DNA from: Apium graveolens | Taxonomy: Eukaryota; Streptophyta; Magnoliopsida; Apiales; Apiaceae | NCBI RefSeq assembly: GCF_009905375.1 | Contig: NC_133650.1 | Span: 295,382,270 to 295,446,269, forward strand | DNA length: 64,000 nucleotides | Direction of reading: 5' to 3' | Shown: positions 22,211 through 33,596 of the stretch, in pieces | How positions within the stretch are numbered: position 1 is the stretch's first letter | Layout of the letters: each line of letters begins with the position of its first letter | The notes under the pieces: model-generated | Database searches by the model: none | Told to the model about the DNA's origin: nothing | What the model saw: the letters and a program-made list of their open reading frames with translations, nothing else | Translations under genes and position numbers: made by a program

Positions 22211-25200
22211 ATGGTTAACGAAAGTGAGGTTATCGTTGGTGGTGGTAGCAGTTCGGGTGCAACTGCTGGGGCCATTGATTGGACCACCTATAGTTTCCCA
22301 CAAGCTGTTGAACTAACCGGTTTACCGGAGAAATTCAACGGTGGCATTGGCTTTTCTCGCTGGCAGAAAAGGATGAAGTTGTGGTTGACTATAAAGGGTC
22401 TGTGGCCGGTTGTGGAATATGAGAAACCAGTAGTGGATCAAGAGAAGGCTGACACAGTTAAGGCTTTTGCGAAGTGGGCTGAGAAGGATGGAGTGGCTAG
22501 AGCGGCCATTCTGGCGGCACTAACAAACACTTTGTTTGATGTCTATTCTTCTGATGCCTACTCTGCAAAACTCTTATGGGAGAAGCTGGACCAGACACAT
22601 AATACTGACTCACAAGGTCTAGAAAAATATTCTGTGGCAAGGTTCCTCGAGTTCAAGCTGGTGGACAATAAGTCTATGACTGAGCAGGTGCATGAATTCG
22701 AGATGATAGTGCATGCTTTGAAGGAGTCTGGAATGAATCTCCCGGAGAAGTTCAAGGTGATGAGTGTGATTGAAAAACTCCCGAAGTCTTGGGAAGAGTT
22801 CTCTCTCTCCCTGAAAAGACAGAAAGGAGAGATCACCTGGACCAACCTTATGCTGGACATCTCGGTGCAAGAACAACACAAGTCCAAACAGGGACATGTG
22901 ATGCCAACTGAACACGGTACCTCGAAGGTAAACATAGCAACTGTAGGACAAAAGAGGAAGGCTTTTGCTAAGAAAGCTAATAGTAATAAACCTAAGAGTG
23001 ACAAGGACAAGGCCAAGAAACCCAAGGCAAACAAACCGTGCTGGTCTTGTGGGCAGGTTGGGCACTGGAGTAAGGACTGCCCTACGAAGAAAGCGAAGAA
23101 AACCGAGGTAGCGCAAGCAAATGTTGTGCTTGGAACCGCAAGTGGGCCTGTAGTGAACATGGTCGTTGGTGAGGCTACGGCTTCTGAAACCGACGCTGAC
23201 CGGTATGTATCCTACAACCCTGTGATATTTTCTACCTATCTGTCAAATGAATGGTTGATAGATACTGGAGCTAATGTACATATTTGTGCTGATATTAGTT
23301 TATTTGTATCTTATCAACAGAGTCATAGCCTGACTGTGAAGATGGGGAATGCTAGTGTTGCTCAAGTACATGGAGTTGGAAACGTGGATCTGAAGTTCCC
23401 TTCGGGACGTATTCTATCTCTGACGAGAGTGCATCATGTTCCCAACATGCGTAGAAATATAATAAGTGGAAGCTCTTTAGTTTCTAGTGGTTTTGAAATT
23501 TCGTTCAAGTATAATAAAGTAGTTCTTATTCACACTGGTACATTCTTTGGCAAGGGTTACTTGTCAAATGGTTTATTTGTTATTAATGCGGATCCCGTTT
23601 TGGGAAATTTGAATAATAATGTTATTCCTACTGTTAACTGTATTGAGTCCTCAAATATATGGCATGCTAGACTAGGTCATTTAAACTTTGGTGCTCTTAA
23701 GAACATGATGAACTTAGAGTTGATTCCAAAATATACCATAGAAAAGAATTCTAAATGTCAAGTATGTGTGTCTGCTAAACAGATAAGGAAACCTTTTCAT
23801 AACGTTGTTAGGGATCTTGTTAGATTTAGTACACACTGATATTTATGAATTTGGTGGTGTGTTGACCAAGGACCAGTTTAGATACTTCATTACTTTTATA
23901 GATGATAGTAGTAGATACTGTTATGTTTATTTACTTAGACATAAGGATGAAGCACTTAGTAAATTCATTATATATAAAACTGAAGTAGAAAAACAAACTA
24001 GTAAGTTACTTAAAAGATTGAGATCTGATAGAGGTGGTGAGTATACGAGTAATGCTTTTAATGAATTTTGTGCAAACAATGGTATAGTTCATGAAGTTAC
24101 TCCACCATACACACCTGAGTCTAATGGGGTTGCTGAGCGAAAGAACAGAATATTTAAAGATATGATTAATAGTATGCTTATTAACTCTGGGTTGCCTAAA
24201 TACATGTGGGGAGAGGCTCTAAATACGGCTTGCCATATTTTGAATAGAGTCCCTCTGAAACACATGGATAAAACACCCTTGGAGTTATGGAAAGGCAGGA
24301 TGACTAGTCTTAAGTATCTTCGTGTGTGGGGGTGCCTTGCTAAGGTGCTTGTTCCTGAACACAAGAGAAAGAAACTAGGTCCAAAGATTGTTGACTGTAT
24401 CTTTCTGGGCTATCTTGAAACCACTACAGCTATGAGATTTTTAGTGTTAAAATCTGACATAGATGGTATAGTGGCAAACACGATAGTTGAATTTCGAGAT
24501 GCGACATTCTTTGAGGATGTCTACCCTATGAAGACTGGAATACCTGAAATGACTTCTGAGGAAGATCCTACTCACACATCAAGTTCTATTCCTGATCATG
24601 TGGAAAAGATGACAAATGTGGGGGCGGAACCTAGTAGTAGCTCTAGTCCTAAGGAACTAGAGGAACCAAGGAGGAGTAAGCGTGCAAAGGTAGTCAAGGA
24701 TTTTGGAGGTGATTTCATCACTTACAATATCGAGGACGAACCTTTAACTTTCCGGCAAGCTATGGATTCTTCTGAGTCAAGGCACTGGAAGGGCGCTGTC
24801 AAGAGTGAAATTGACTCTATTGTTTCTAATGGAACATGGGAGTTGGTTGATCTTCCTCCTGGGTGTTCTACTATTGGGTGCAAATGGGTCTTTAAAAGGA
24901 AGTTGAACCCTGACGGCTCAATAGATAAGTACAAAGCTAGACTGGTAGCTAAGGGTTTTAAGCAAAAGGAAGGAATTGATTATTTTGATACATACTCTCC
25001 GGTTGCAAGAATGGTAACAATCCGAATGCTTATAGCATTGGCTTCAGTCCATGGTCTTATCATCCATCAGATGGATGTAAAGACGGCTTTTCTTCATGGT
25101 GAACTTGAAGAAGAGATTTATATGGATCAGCCTGATGGATTTGTTGCATCAGGCAATGAAAGGAAAGTATGTAAGTTGATCAAGTCCATCTATGGCTTGA

Positions 25201-26318
25201 AATAAGCTCCCAGAGATTGGCATAAAAAGTTTGATGAAACTATATTGCCTTTCAGTTATAAGATTAATGAAAGTGATAAGTGTGTCTACACTAAAGTTAA
25301 AGGTAATGAGTGTATTATTTTGTGCCTATATGTGGATGACATTTTATTGTTTGGAACTAATATTGAGATTATTAACGAGACTAAAGAATTCTTGAAAAGA
25401 CAATTTGAAATGAAGGATATGGGTGAGGCAAGTGTGATTCTTGGAATCAAACTGGTTCAGTCCACTGAAGGAATAACCTTGACTCAATCTCATTATATAG
25501 AGAAATCTATACTTGAGAAATATGGTTATTCACAGTGTAGAATCGCTAGTACACCTTATGATTCGAAAGTTGTCCTTGTCAAGAATACTTCAGGAGTGCT
25601 TGTGTCTCAGTTAAGGTATTCTCAGATTATTGGGAGCTTGCAGTATCTTGCTAACTGTACTAGACCAGATATTTCATATTCTTTGTCTAAATTGGCTAGA
25701 TATACAAGCTGTCCAAACAGAACTCATTGGGATGCTCTTGATAGAGTACTTAGATATCTAAAAGGCACAATATACCTTAGTTTACACTACAGGAGATTTC
25801 CTGGTGTGCTTGAAGGGTACAGTGATGCAAGTTGGATAGCTAAGAAGTCTGGTTCCAATGGAGTGACTGGATACGTGTTCACCTTGGCTGGTGGAGCAAT
25901 ATCCTGGAAGTCAAGCAGACAGACTATTGTTACTCGGTCTACTTTTGAGGCTGAGTTGTGTACACTTGACGCCACAGGGACGGAGGCTGAATGGTTACAC
26001 GGACTTATGTCTGCAATACCTGTAGTAAGCAGACCGCTTCCTGCTATTGCTATTCACTGTGATAGTCGAACAACTATCGACAAGATTAGCAGTAAAAAAC
26101 ATAATGCTAAAACTAAGAGACACATCCAAGTTAGACTCAAGTCTATAAGGGGTTTAGTGACTGATAGGATCATAGCTATAGAGTTCATAGGAACTCAGAA
26201 TAATATAGCTGATCCTCTTACTAAAGGACTGGAACCTGCAGTGGTCCTTAAGTCAAGGTTGGGGATGGGACTGTCAACCCATCATAATTCATCAACAGTG
26301 GGAACCCAATACACATGA
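22211..26318 (+). pseudogene. Element F gag-pol polyprotein
   Basis: Starts MVNESEVIVGGG. Gag has FSRWQKRMKLWLTIKGL and the zinc knuckle CWSCGQVGHWSKDC (about residues 278-291). Protease core is WLIDTGANVHICA; the pre-integrase zinc motif lies in HARLGHLNFG to CQVCVSAKQ. Integrase shows DLVHTDIYEFGG, SDRGGEY and ESNGVAERKNR; reverse transcriptase shows QMDVKTAFLHGELEEEIY and YVDD; RNase H shows DASW and EAEL. A frameshift near 23815, between the pre-integrase and integrase parts, and a TAA at 25203-25205 in the conserved IYGLKQAP motif (CAA expected) break it. Confidence 0.92.
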
Positions 26319-26841
26319 GAGGAGATCCCTCGAAGTGTATTCAATGGGTAATAACAAGCTATAAGGATGAGTTGGTAGTACCTTTGCTATATAGATGATA
26401 CTATAGTATCTGAGTCTATCCCCTGTAAACCTAGAAGGTACTGACACTGCCAGAAAAGCAAGAGTGTTAAAACTCTGAATGGGATCAAGTCATTTGACGA
26501 GATAGAGGCAGTATATCTCTGGAGATGCCCAGCTAAGCGAATGTAATTGTGTGGTCGCAATTAGAGGATAGGGTTAATCCTTGAAGCATTCGACGAACAG
26601 GATCGAGACATGACCATTAATGTCTCAAAGCCGTAGATTGGCACCATAACCTTTGACTTGTCGTCGTCTATGGAATATGGTTATACTAAACGGATTAAGA
26701 TTCAAGGTGAAACATTCCATCTGAGTCTGATAGCCATTGAAGTAGAGGAATTAGGAGGGTTCAAACTCGGAAGGGTACCGACTCTGAAAAACAAGTCATG
26801 AAGGGAAATTGATCGCATTTCTGTATGGATTTGTGGGGGAT
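26319..26841 (+). other. Element F 3' untranslated region and polypurine tract
   Basis: Non-coding; ends in TTTGTGGGGGATTG overlapping the start of the 3' LTR. Confidence 0.75.
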
Positions 26842-28198
26842 TGTTAGAAAATTAGGATTTTAGAGCTTAATTTAATTATGTTCTTGATGTTAATCCTAAA
26901 ATCTAATGATTGGAAATTGTTCAATGATATTTGAACTTAAATTTTCATGTATGGTTTTAAGAATTTTCTTAATGAAATCCATATGAAATGAGAGTTAAAA
27001 GTAGCTTGGAAAAGCTTGGAAAAATTTGAGAATGTTTGTCCCACATTGAAATAAATAAAGGAGGGTGTGTGCTTTATATGGTATTACCCACATGAGTAGT
27101 ATACAACTACTAAGGTGTGTGATGATCCATTGTGTTGTTATGTGCTTCACGCGCACACACACACACACACGCGCGCCCCGCCCCGCCACGCACCGCACCG
27201 GACCGGACCGGGTCGGGTCGAAGGGCGATTTGGGTGAATGTCTCGGCGTCTCACGTACGCGAGGCGACCTGGGCGAGGATTTTATTTATTTGAGAATTAT
27301 TTTAATTCGAATTTATTTATCGGTGACTGGATTGATTATTGGGCTGGGTACTGAAATAGGCTAAGTCACTTTGTTAGTCTAAATATATTGAACCTGCAAA
27401 TAATCTGATCTGTAACAAGTTCTGATATCAGAATCAGAACTTAAGAACTGATGAATAAAATCAGAACTTAACAAGTTCTGATATCAGAATCAGAACTTAA
27501 GTACTGATGAATCAAATCAGAACTTAACTTAAGTTCTGATAATAATGTGGGTGTTAATGTGAAAAGCTGTTACAAATAATTTAAATTCAAAAGCTGATCA
27601 GTTTTGATTTTTTCATTAATGAATTCAAATCTGATCAGTTTTGATTTTTTCATTAATGAAGCAGTTTAATTCAGACATTAAGTGTGTTGACAGTTTCATT
27701 TTTTCTCTCCTATAAATAGAGGCTAAACTGAATGAATAAAAAAAACAACACACTACATTCTCTTTTCTTCTCTTCAACCTCTCTGCATTTCTCTCCCACA
27801 AGTTTTGAAGTGCTGATATTTTCCGGCGACTGAGGTGCTGGTCGAAGTGGAGCTTTTGTTGCTGCTGTTAACATAAACTCCGAGCTGTTTTATCCTGGTG
27901 GAGATATTGTGCGCATCCCAAACGCAGCAGGTAGGGGCAATATTCTCTTCAAGAGCAGCCAGGACTTCGAGCAAGGCCTGGTGACTCAGCTGTGATCATT
28001 TTCTTGGCATTTTGTATCTGTGAACCTGTATTTCATTCACTGTTAAAAGCTATGGTTTCGGGTACATCTTTCTTTCTCTCCTCGTTATTTCAGTTACTGA
28101 TTTTGTTTACCTGCATGTTTTGTTTTGTTAACTGTGGTCTTGGCCTAAACTTGCTACTTGCTTCTATGTTGCTATATTTGTTAGTGAGATTTTCAACA
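26842..28198 (+). repeat. 3' LTR of element F
   Basis: TGTTAGAAAATT to TTTTCAACA, followed by the ACATA duplication. Compared with the 5' LTR it has an extra stretch near 27353-27392 and lacks 13 or so bases near the 3' end. Confidence 0.92.
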
Positions 28199-30039
28199 AC
28201 ATAAACATGAGTGATAACTTGTGCTTGAATCTTTTTTCTGATAATATGACAATCTATAGCAAAGTGTTTTGTCTTAGGATAAAATACAAGATCAGCAGCT
28301 ATATCAAGAGTATATCAAGAGCTACTTGATTGTCACAATGAATGATAGTTGAAGTAGATTTAGAAACCACCTTTTATTTTCTAGAAAACCAAGTTACCAA
28401 GCAATCACCCAGCATAAGGCATACTCTAGTCACACTTCTAAATTTATTTAAGCAAGCAACTCAATCATTATCACAATAGGCAACAAGAGTAAAAGATGGT
28501 TCAAATGGAAAGAAAAGACCTTGAAAAGAAGTACTTTTAAGGTATCTTAAAACTTTCAAAACAACAACCAAGCGAGGAAATCTTGGAGAGTGTAAAAACT
28601 GGTTAAGATGATTAATATCAAGCCTGGAATTAGTGAGGTATAATAGTTTGCCAATGAATTTTCTATACAGAGTAACATTAACATTAGTTAGTAAATTTCC
28701 ATCTTCATCAAACAACTTAGTAGCGTCAAAGACTTAGCATATAATAATCCAGCTTCTGACAACAAGTCATGATCAAACTTTTGTTGATGTAAATAGATAC
28801 CATTATCATTTCTATGAACCTCCAAGCTCAGAAAATACTTGATCAGTTGCAATTCTTCAATGGTAAAAGTAGAGTGAAGAACTGATTTGATGTTAAGAAC
28901 CAAGGTAAAATCTATCCATGTAAGAAGAATATCAACTACATATACCAAAGCTATAAGAAAGCTTGTTTGTTCTTCAATACAAAAAGAGAACAACCAGCAA
29001 TGGTCTGTTGGAAACCCAATTGGACTAACAAAGATCCTATTTTCTTAAACCATTGCCTGGAAGCTTGTTTGAGAACATATATTAACTTATTCAATTTACA
29101 AACCAGCCCAGAACCAAAAGCATGCCGACCTTTAGGTAATTTCATTTAAACTCACTCTGGTAAATCCCCATGTAAAAATGTATTACCGATATCAAGCTGA
29201 TATTTGTGCCATTTTCTAGCAGAAACAATAGCTAGAAGAGTCCTTACTGTGATCATCTTAGCTACATGGGCAAATATATTGTGATAATCCTTATCTTCCA
29301 CCTGGGTAAACCCCTTTGCTACCAATCTGGCCTTAAACTTGTCAAGTGCCCCATCATCCAAATATTTGAGTTTATAAACCCATTTACAACCTACAATCTT
29401 CTTGCCTGCAGTTGGAAAAACTAAAGTCCAAGTATCATTGGATTCCAGGGATGTCAAATCCTTTGATATGGCATCTACCCACCTAGGATCTGTCAGGCCT
29501 GGTTATAAGTATAAGGTTCTTTGAAGAAATAATCTGATGGAAAAGCATAGACATATACTATGGTGGGAGGTGAAGAATAATGACCAAATTATTATTTAGA
29601 AATATCAATAGGACACTGTAAATGAACAAAATTTGCTTGAGAAAGGTTTGGGTGAGACTAATGATGAGAAGTAGTAGATACTAAAAAATCTTTCATCTAA
29701 TTTGGTTTGATTTTATTTTTGAGGAAAATTTGAGCTGGAACAATAATGTCAGCTGAAGAATCAGGAGTAGAATGTAATGGATAAGGTAAATTTATGATAG
29801 AAGAACTATCAACATGATCTTCAATAGGATTTATAATAAAAGGAAAATCATTAACAGAAAAACCAACTTATAATGGAGAATCATTATCAGTATCAAGAAG
29901 AAGAGGTGTGTAAGGAAAACAAGAAGAAGGAACATGTATTTTATTAGGAAAAATATCTTCATAAAAAACATGTCTGAAAGTGTGTGTTTGCTTAGTGACA
30001 TGATTAAACAGTTTAAATCCTTTCTGTAGTAAAGGATAA
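28199..30039 (-). pseudogene. Copia element E, reverse transcriptase and RNase H part
   Basis: Read on the minus strand from 30039: a low-complexity linker after integrase, then reverse transcriptase with [23 protein letters not shown] and NTFLHGDLPE, then YVVDILL where copia enzymes have YVDD, so a catalytic aspartate is lost. RNase H follows with YRKFIGKLLYLTNSRLD and LKVLRYLK. Several stops and frame breaks are present, for example after HGDLPE and after YCDND. The sequence is bounded on the right by B (GATAA duplication) and on the left by F (ACATA duplication). Motif spacing suggests an Ale/Retrofit-like copia, but lineage is not certain. Confidence 0.82.
30035..30039. repeat. Target-site duplication of element B, left copy
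   Basis: GATAA, matched by 43824-43828. Confidence 0.9.
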
Positions 30040-31093
30040 TGTTAGGAATATGTGTATTAGTTTGATGATAAGTTAAGCAAAATACTTAAGTAGAAATCTA
30101 GTGTTTGTAGCCTCAACGGATAAGACCATCTTGGCTATCCGTTGAAGGAGTAGCCTTACTTAGCAATAAGTTTGGTATTGTAGCACATTTCACTCTCTGG
30201 TTTCAAGCTGTAATTCTTAGATGTTGTTAGGAAATAATCAGTCATGTTGACTACTAATGGATGTACAAATAGGAGGGCTAATTATAAATATTTCATGCCT
30301 TGTAATTTTGTATAAGTGAAGAAGTGTCAACGGATATTGAAGACCTTCAACGGATAAGAAACAAAGCTTCAACGGATGTCTCTAATACTTCAACGGATAA
30401 TATCCATCAACGGATAAGTGCTTCAATGGATAAAGCTTCAACTGCTAGAGCATCAACGGATAAAGCCATCAACGGATGAAAGCTTCAACGGATGCTCAGT
30501 CTCATAGCAGTTGATAGTGACAGTTAACAAAGCTGACAGAGGCACATGGATTGATAGAGATGTGGTAGCCTATTTCAGGAACAGCAGAAAAAGCAGCCGT
30601 TTTTAGTCTGGTTCAAAATGGAAAGTCAACAGATAATTCCATATTACACTGGATAAAAATAGAATAGAAACAAGTGGAGAACTATTTTCTTATTGTACTT
30701 TATCTTTGTCTTCACTTGTAAACTTGGTGATATATAAACTAAGTAGTAGCTAGTAATTAGATGTGAATTTTCCCTAAGTTGTTTAGAAATATCAAGAGAG
30801 AAAATCATCTAGTTTGTACTAGGAAGCAGCTGTGATTTAATTTCGAATCACAGATTTTTTGAAATAACACATCTCTGGTGGAACAACAAATCCACCAGAA
30901 AAGTTTTTAAGTTCTTTGTGTTCATTACATTTGTGTTTGAATATATATCTGTCTGCATCAGCTCCAAGCAATTCACACACATTTGATCACTCAAACACTT
31001 AGCCTTACAAACTGCTCAAAACTTGAAAAAGTTTTGAGATTTACATTCAACCCCCCTTCTGTAAATCTCATTGTTAGTCCACTGGGAATAACA
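30040..31093 (+). repeat. 5' LTR of element B
   Basis: TGTTAGGAATATG to GGGAATAACA, 1054 bp. TATA box TATATAAAC at 30731-30739. The CCCCCCTTCTGTAAATCTC block near the 3' end matches the A LTR. Confidence 0.95.
30113..30502. promoter_or_regulatory. CAACGGATA motif array in the B LTR
   Basis: About ten intact copies of TCAACGGATA/G (one inverted, TATCCGTTGA) plus one decayed copy (TCAATGGATA), 230-620 bp upstream of the LTR TATA box. The 3' LTR has the same array at about 42843-43232 with different copies decayed. The core CCGTTG fits the plant MYB consensus CNGTTR; a MYB link is only a hypothesis. Confidence 0.85.
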
Positions 31094-31153
31094 ATTGGTA
31101 TCAAAGCAAGCTCTTAACATATAAAGAGTTTAAAGATCTATTCTGCTAACATC

Positions 31154-33592
31154 ATGAGTGCACAGAAGAACTCTCCTGTTACCATCATGAATAGGAAGGA
31201 TATTGGTGTAAAGATTCCAGTCCTGGAAAAGGATAATTATCATCAGTGGAAAGTGAAGATGCATTTACATCTTCTTTCTCAAGATGAAAGCTACATCAAC
31301 TGTATTGAAAATGGTCCTCACATCCCTCACAAGATAGCCACAGCTGCTACTGCAACAGTTGCTGTTGGACAGTCTATTCCCAAGCCAAGAGCAGAATGGA
31401 CTATTGAAGACATGGAAGAAATCTGCAAGGATAAGAGAGCCATGAACATTTTGTTTAATGGCTTAGATCAAGATATGTTTGACAATGTCATCAATTGCCA
31501 AACTGCAAAGGAAGTTTGGGACACTGTACAAATCATCTGTGAAGGTACTGAGCAGGTCAGAGAGAACAAAATACAGCTTCTTATTCAACAGTATGAATAT
31601 TTTTACTTTGAAGAAGGTGAATCATTAAATGATACCTTCAACAGGTTTCAGAAACTGTTGAATGGATTGAAGCTGTATGGTAGAGTGTACCAAGTCAAGG
31701 ATTCCAACTTAAAATTTCTTAGGTCTCTGCCAAAGGAATGGAAGCCCATGACTGTCTCTTTGAGAAACTCTCAAGATTATAAGAACTTCACACTTGAAAG
31801 ATTATATGGAATTTTGAAGACTTATGAACTTGAAATGGAGCAGGATGAGCTGTTGGAAAAGGGAAAGAGAAAAGGAGGAACAGTTGCTCTTGTAGCTGAC
31901 TGTGAGAAGATGGAAGCCAGGAATGAGGAGAAGACAATGCCAAGTCTCAAAGTTGGCACAAGCAAATAAGATGCAAGCAAGGGTAAAGAGCAAGTTGCTG
32001 AGGATGAAGACAATTCCAGTCAGGATGAATCTGATGATATTGAAGAACATTTGGCCTTTCTGTCCAGGAGGTTTGCAAAGATGAAGTTCAGGAAAAACAC
32101 AAAGTTCACTAAGCCAAACAAAAACATGGTGGACAAATCAAAGTTCAAATGTTACAACTGTGGCATTAGTGGACACTTTGCAAGTGAGTGTAGGAAGCCA
32201 AATTCTGAGAAAAAGAAATTTGAGCAAGTTGATTACAAAAAGAAGTATTTTGATTTGCTCAAACAAAAGGAAAGAGCATTTCTCACTCAAGATGATTGGG
32301 CAACAGATGGGGCAAACGAAGATGATAATGTGGAATATGTCAACCTAGCCCTGATGGCTAATTCTGATGAAAATGAAACTAGTTCATCAAGCAACCAGGT
32401 AATTACTACTGATCTCTCTCAGCTCTCTAAACATGAATGCAATGAAGCCATAAATAATATGACCAATGAATTATATCATTTGTGTGTTTCCCTTAAATCT
32501 CTAGCAAAAGAAAACACTAGGATCAAGGAGAATAATGTGTTTTTAAGTGATAGGAATGCTGTGTTAGAGGATCAGGTAATTGAGCTTGAAAAGATAAAAC
32601 TTAAATGCCTGACTGTTGAGAGTGAACTAGCAGAAGCTGTTAAGAAAGTGGAAATTCTTTCTAAACAGTTAGAAAGTGAGCAAGAGGTAATCAAGGCCTG
32701 GAAAACATCTAGGGATGTTAGTGTTCAGATTGCAAAGGTCCAGGGAATTGAATCATTCTGTGAGGATGCCTGGAAGAAAAACAAAAAGAAGTTAGAATTA
32801 ATTGATGGATTGTCAACGGATGTGGAATCAACGGATGATGAAAGTTATCCGTTGAAGGAAGAAAAGGAGCATCTGTTGAAGGCTCATCAATTAAAACAGG
32901 CAAGTTCTTTTAAAAATAAAAATCTAAATAAAAAGAATGATTCAACTCTCAAGAACTTTGTCAAAGAAGGAGCTAGCACATCCAGAGATGTTAGTAAGGT
33001 GAATATAGGACATATGACTTTAGATCAGCTAAAAGATCGACTTAAGTTGGTTGAGGATAAGAAGGAAACTAAAAGAAAATCTAAAAGAAATGGGAAGGTA
33101 GGGATTAATAAACACAACAATTACACACCTGATAAGTATGCTCCTAGAAAAAGCTGTGTGCATTGTAAAAGTGTTAATCACCTATCTGATAATTGCAAAT
33201 CTGTTAAAAATACTCCCATGCCTTCAAATCCCTCCATACCTAACATGTCTATGTCATCTCTGCATGCTATGCCTGTTATGTCTCACCAGAATCCCCATGC
33301 ACATTTTGCAAACATGCCATACATTAACAATCCTTATTTTACTGCATTTAGTATGCCTCAAATGCCATACAGTATGCCTATGTGGAATAACATGCTTGCA
33401 CAACATATGCCTTATCAAATTCAATCAAATGTGTTAAATGATTCTGTGACTAACCCTACACTTCAACCAACCACATCTGAGACCAAGGTTGACCCAAAGT
33501 TACCTAAGTCAAAAGATGCAGGAGGAATGAAGTCTAGGAAAAAGACTAACAAGGGTGGACCCAAGGAAACTTGGGTACCAAAATCAACTTGA
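31154..33592 (+). pseudogene. Element B gag
   Basis: Sirevirus-type nucleocapsid protein. N-terminal part resembles the UBN2/DUF4219 gag domain (DNYHQWKVKMHLHLL, AKEVWDTV, EGESLNDTFNRFQKLLNGL). Then come the zinc knuckle CYNCGISGHFASEC (encoded near 32152-32193), a heptad-rich coiled-coil region (about 32450-32700) and a second CCHC-like motif, CVHCKSVNHLSDNC (near 33160). One in-frame TAA at 31967-31969 interrupts an otherwise open frame of 813 codons. Three copies of the CAACGGATG/ATCCGTTGAA motif lie in the coding sequence at 32813-32858. Gag ends TGA at 33590-33592; pol is in a different frame. Confidence 0.88.
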
Positions 33593-33596
33593 TTGA

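Larger units (their letters stand above)
20839..28198 (+). mobile_element. Ty1/copia retrotransposon F, complete but inactive
   Basis: 5' LTR 20839-22172, internal region with one gag-pol polyprotein frame, 3' LTR 26842-28198, and an exact 5-bp target duplication ACATA. It is inserted in the RNase H region of element E. No tRNA-Met-type primer binding site is seen after the 5' LTR (the sequence there is TTCTTGAAGAAAATAG), so the primer is unknown. The LTRs differ by small indels (1334 and 1357 bp). Two coding lesions are visible: a frameshift near 23815 and a stop at 25203. Confidence 0.93.

Noticed and set aside
22558..23160. 200-codon open frame on the minus strand
   Set aside because: Antisense shadow of the F gag region; no family resemblance.
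30113..30502. CRISPR-like array of regular repeats
   Set aside because: Plant nuclear retrotransposon LTR; spacing is irregular, orientation mixed and no cas genes.
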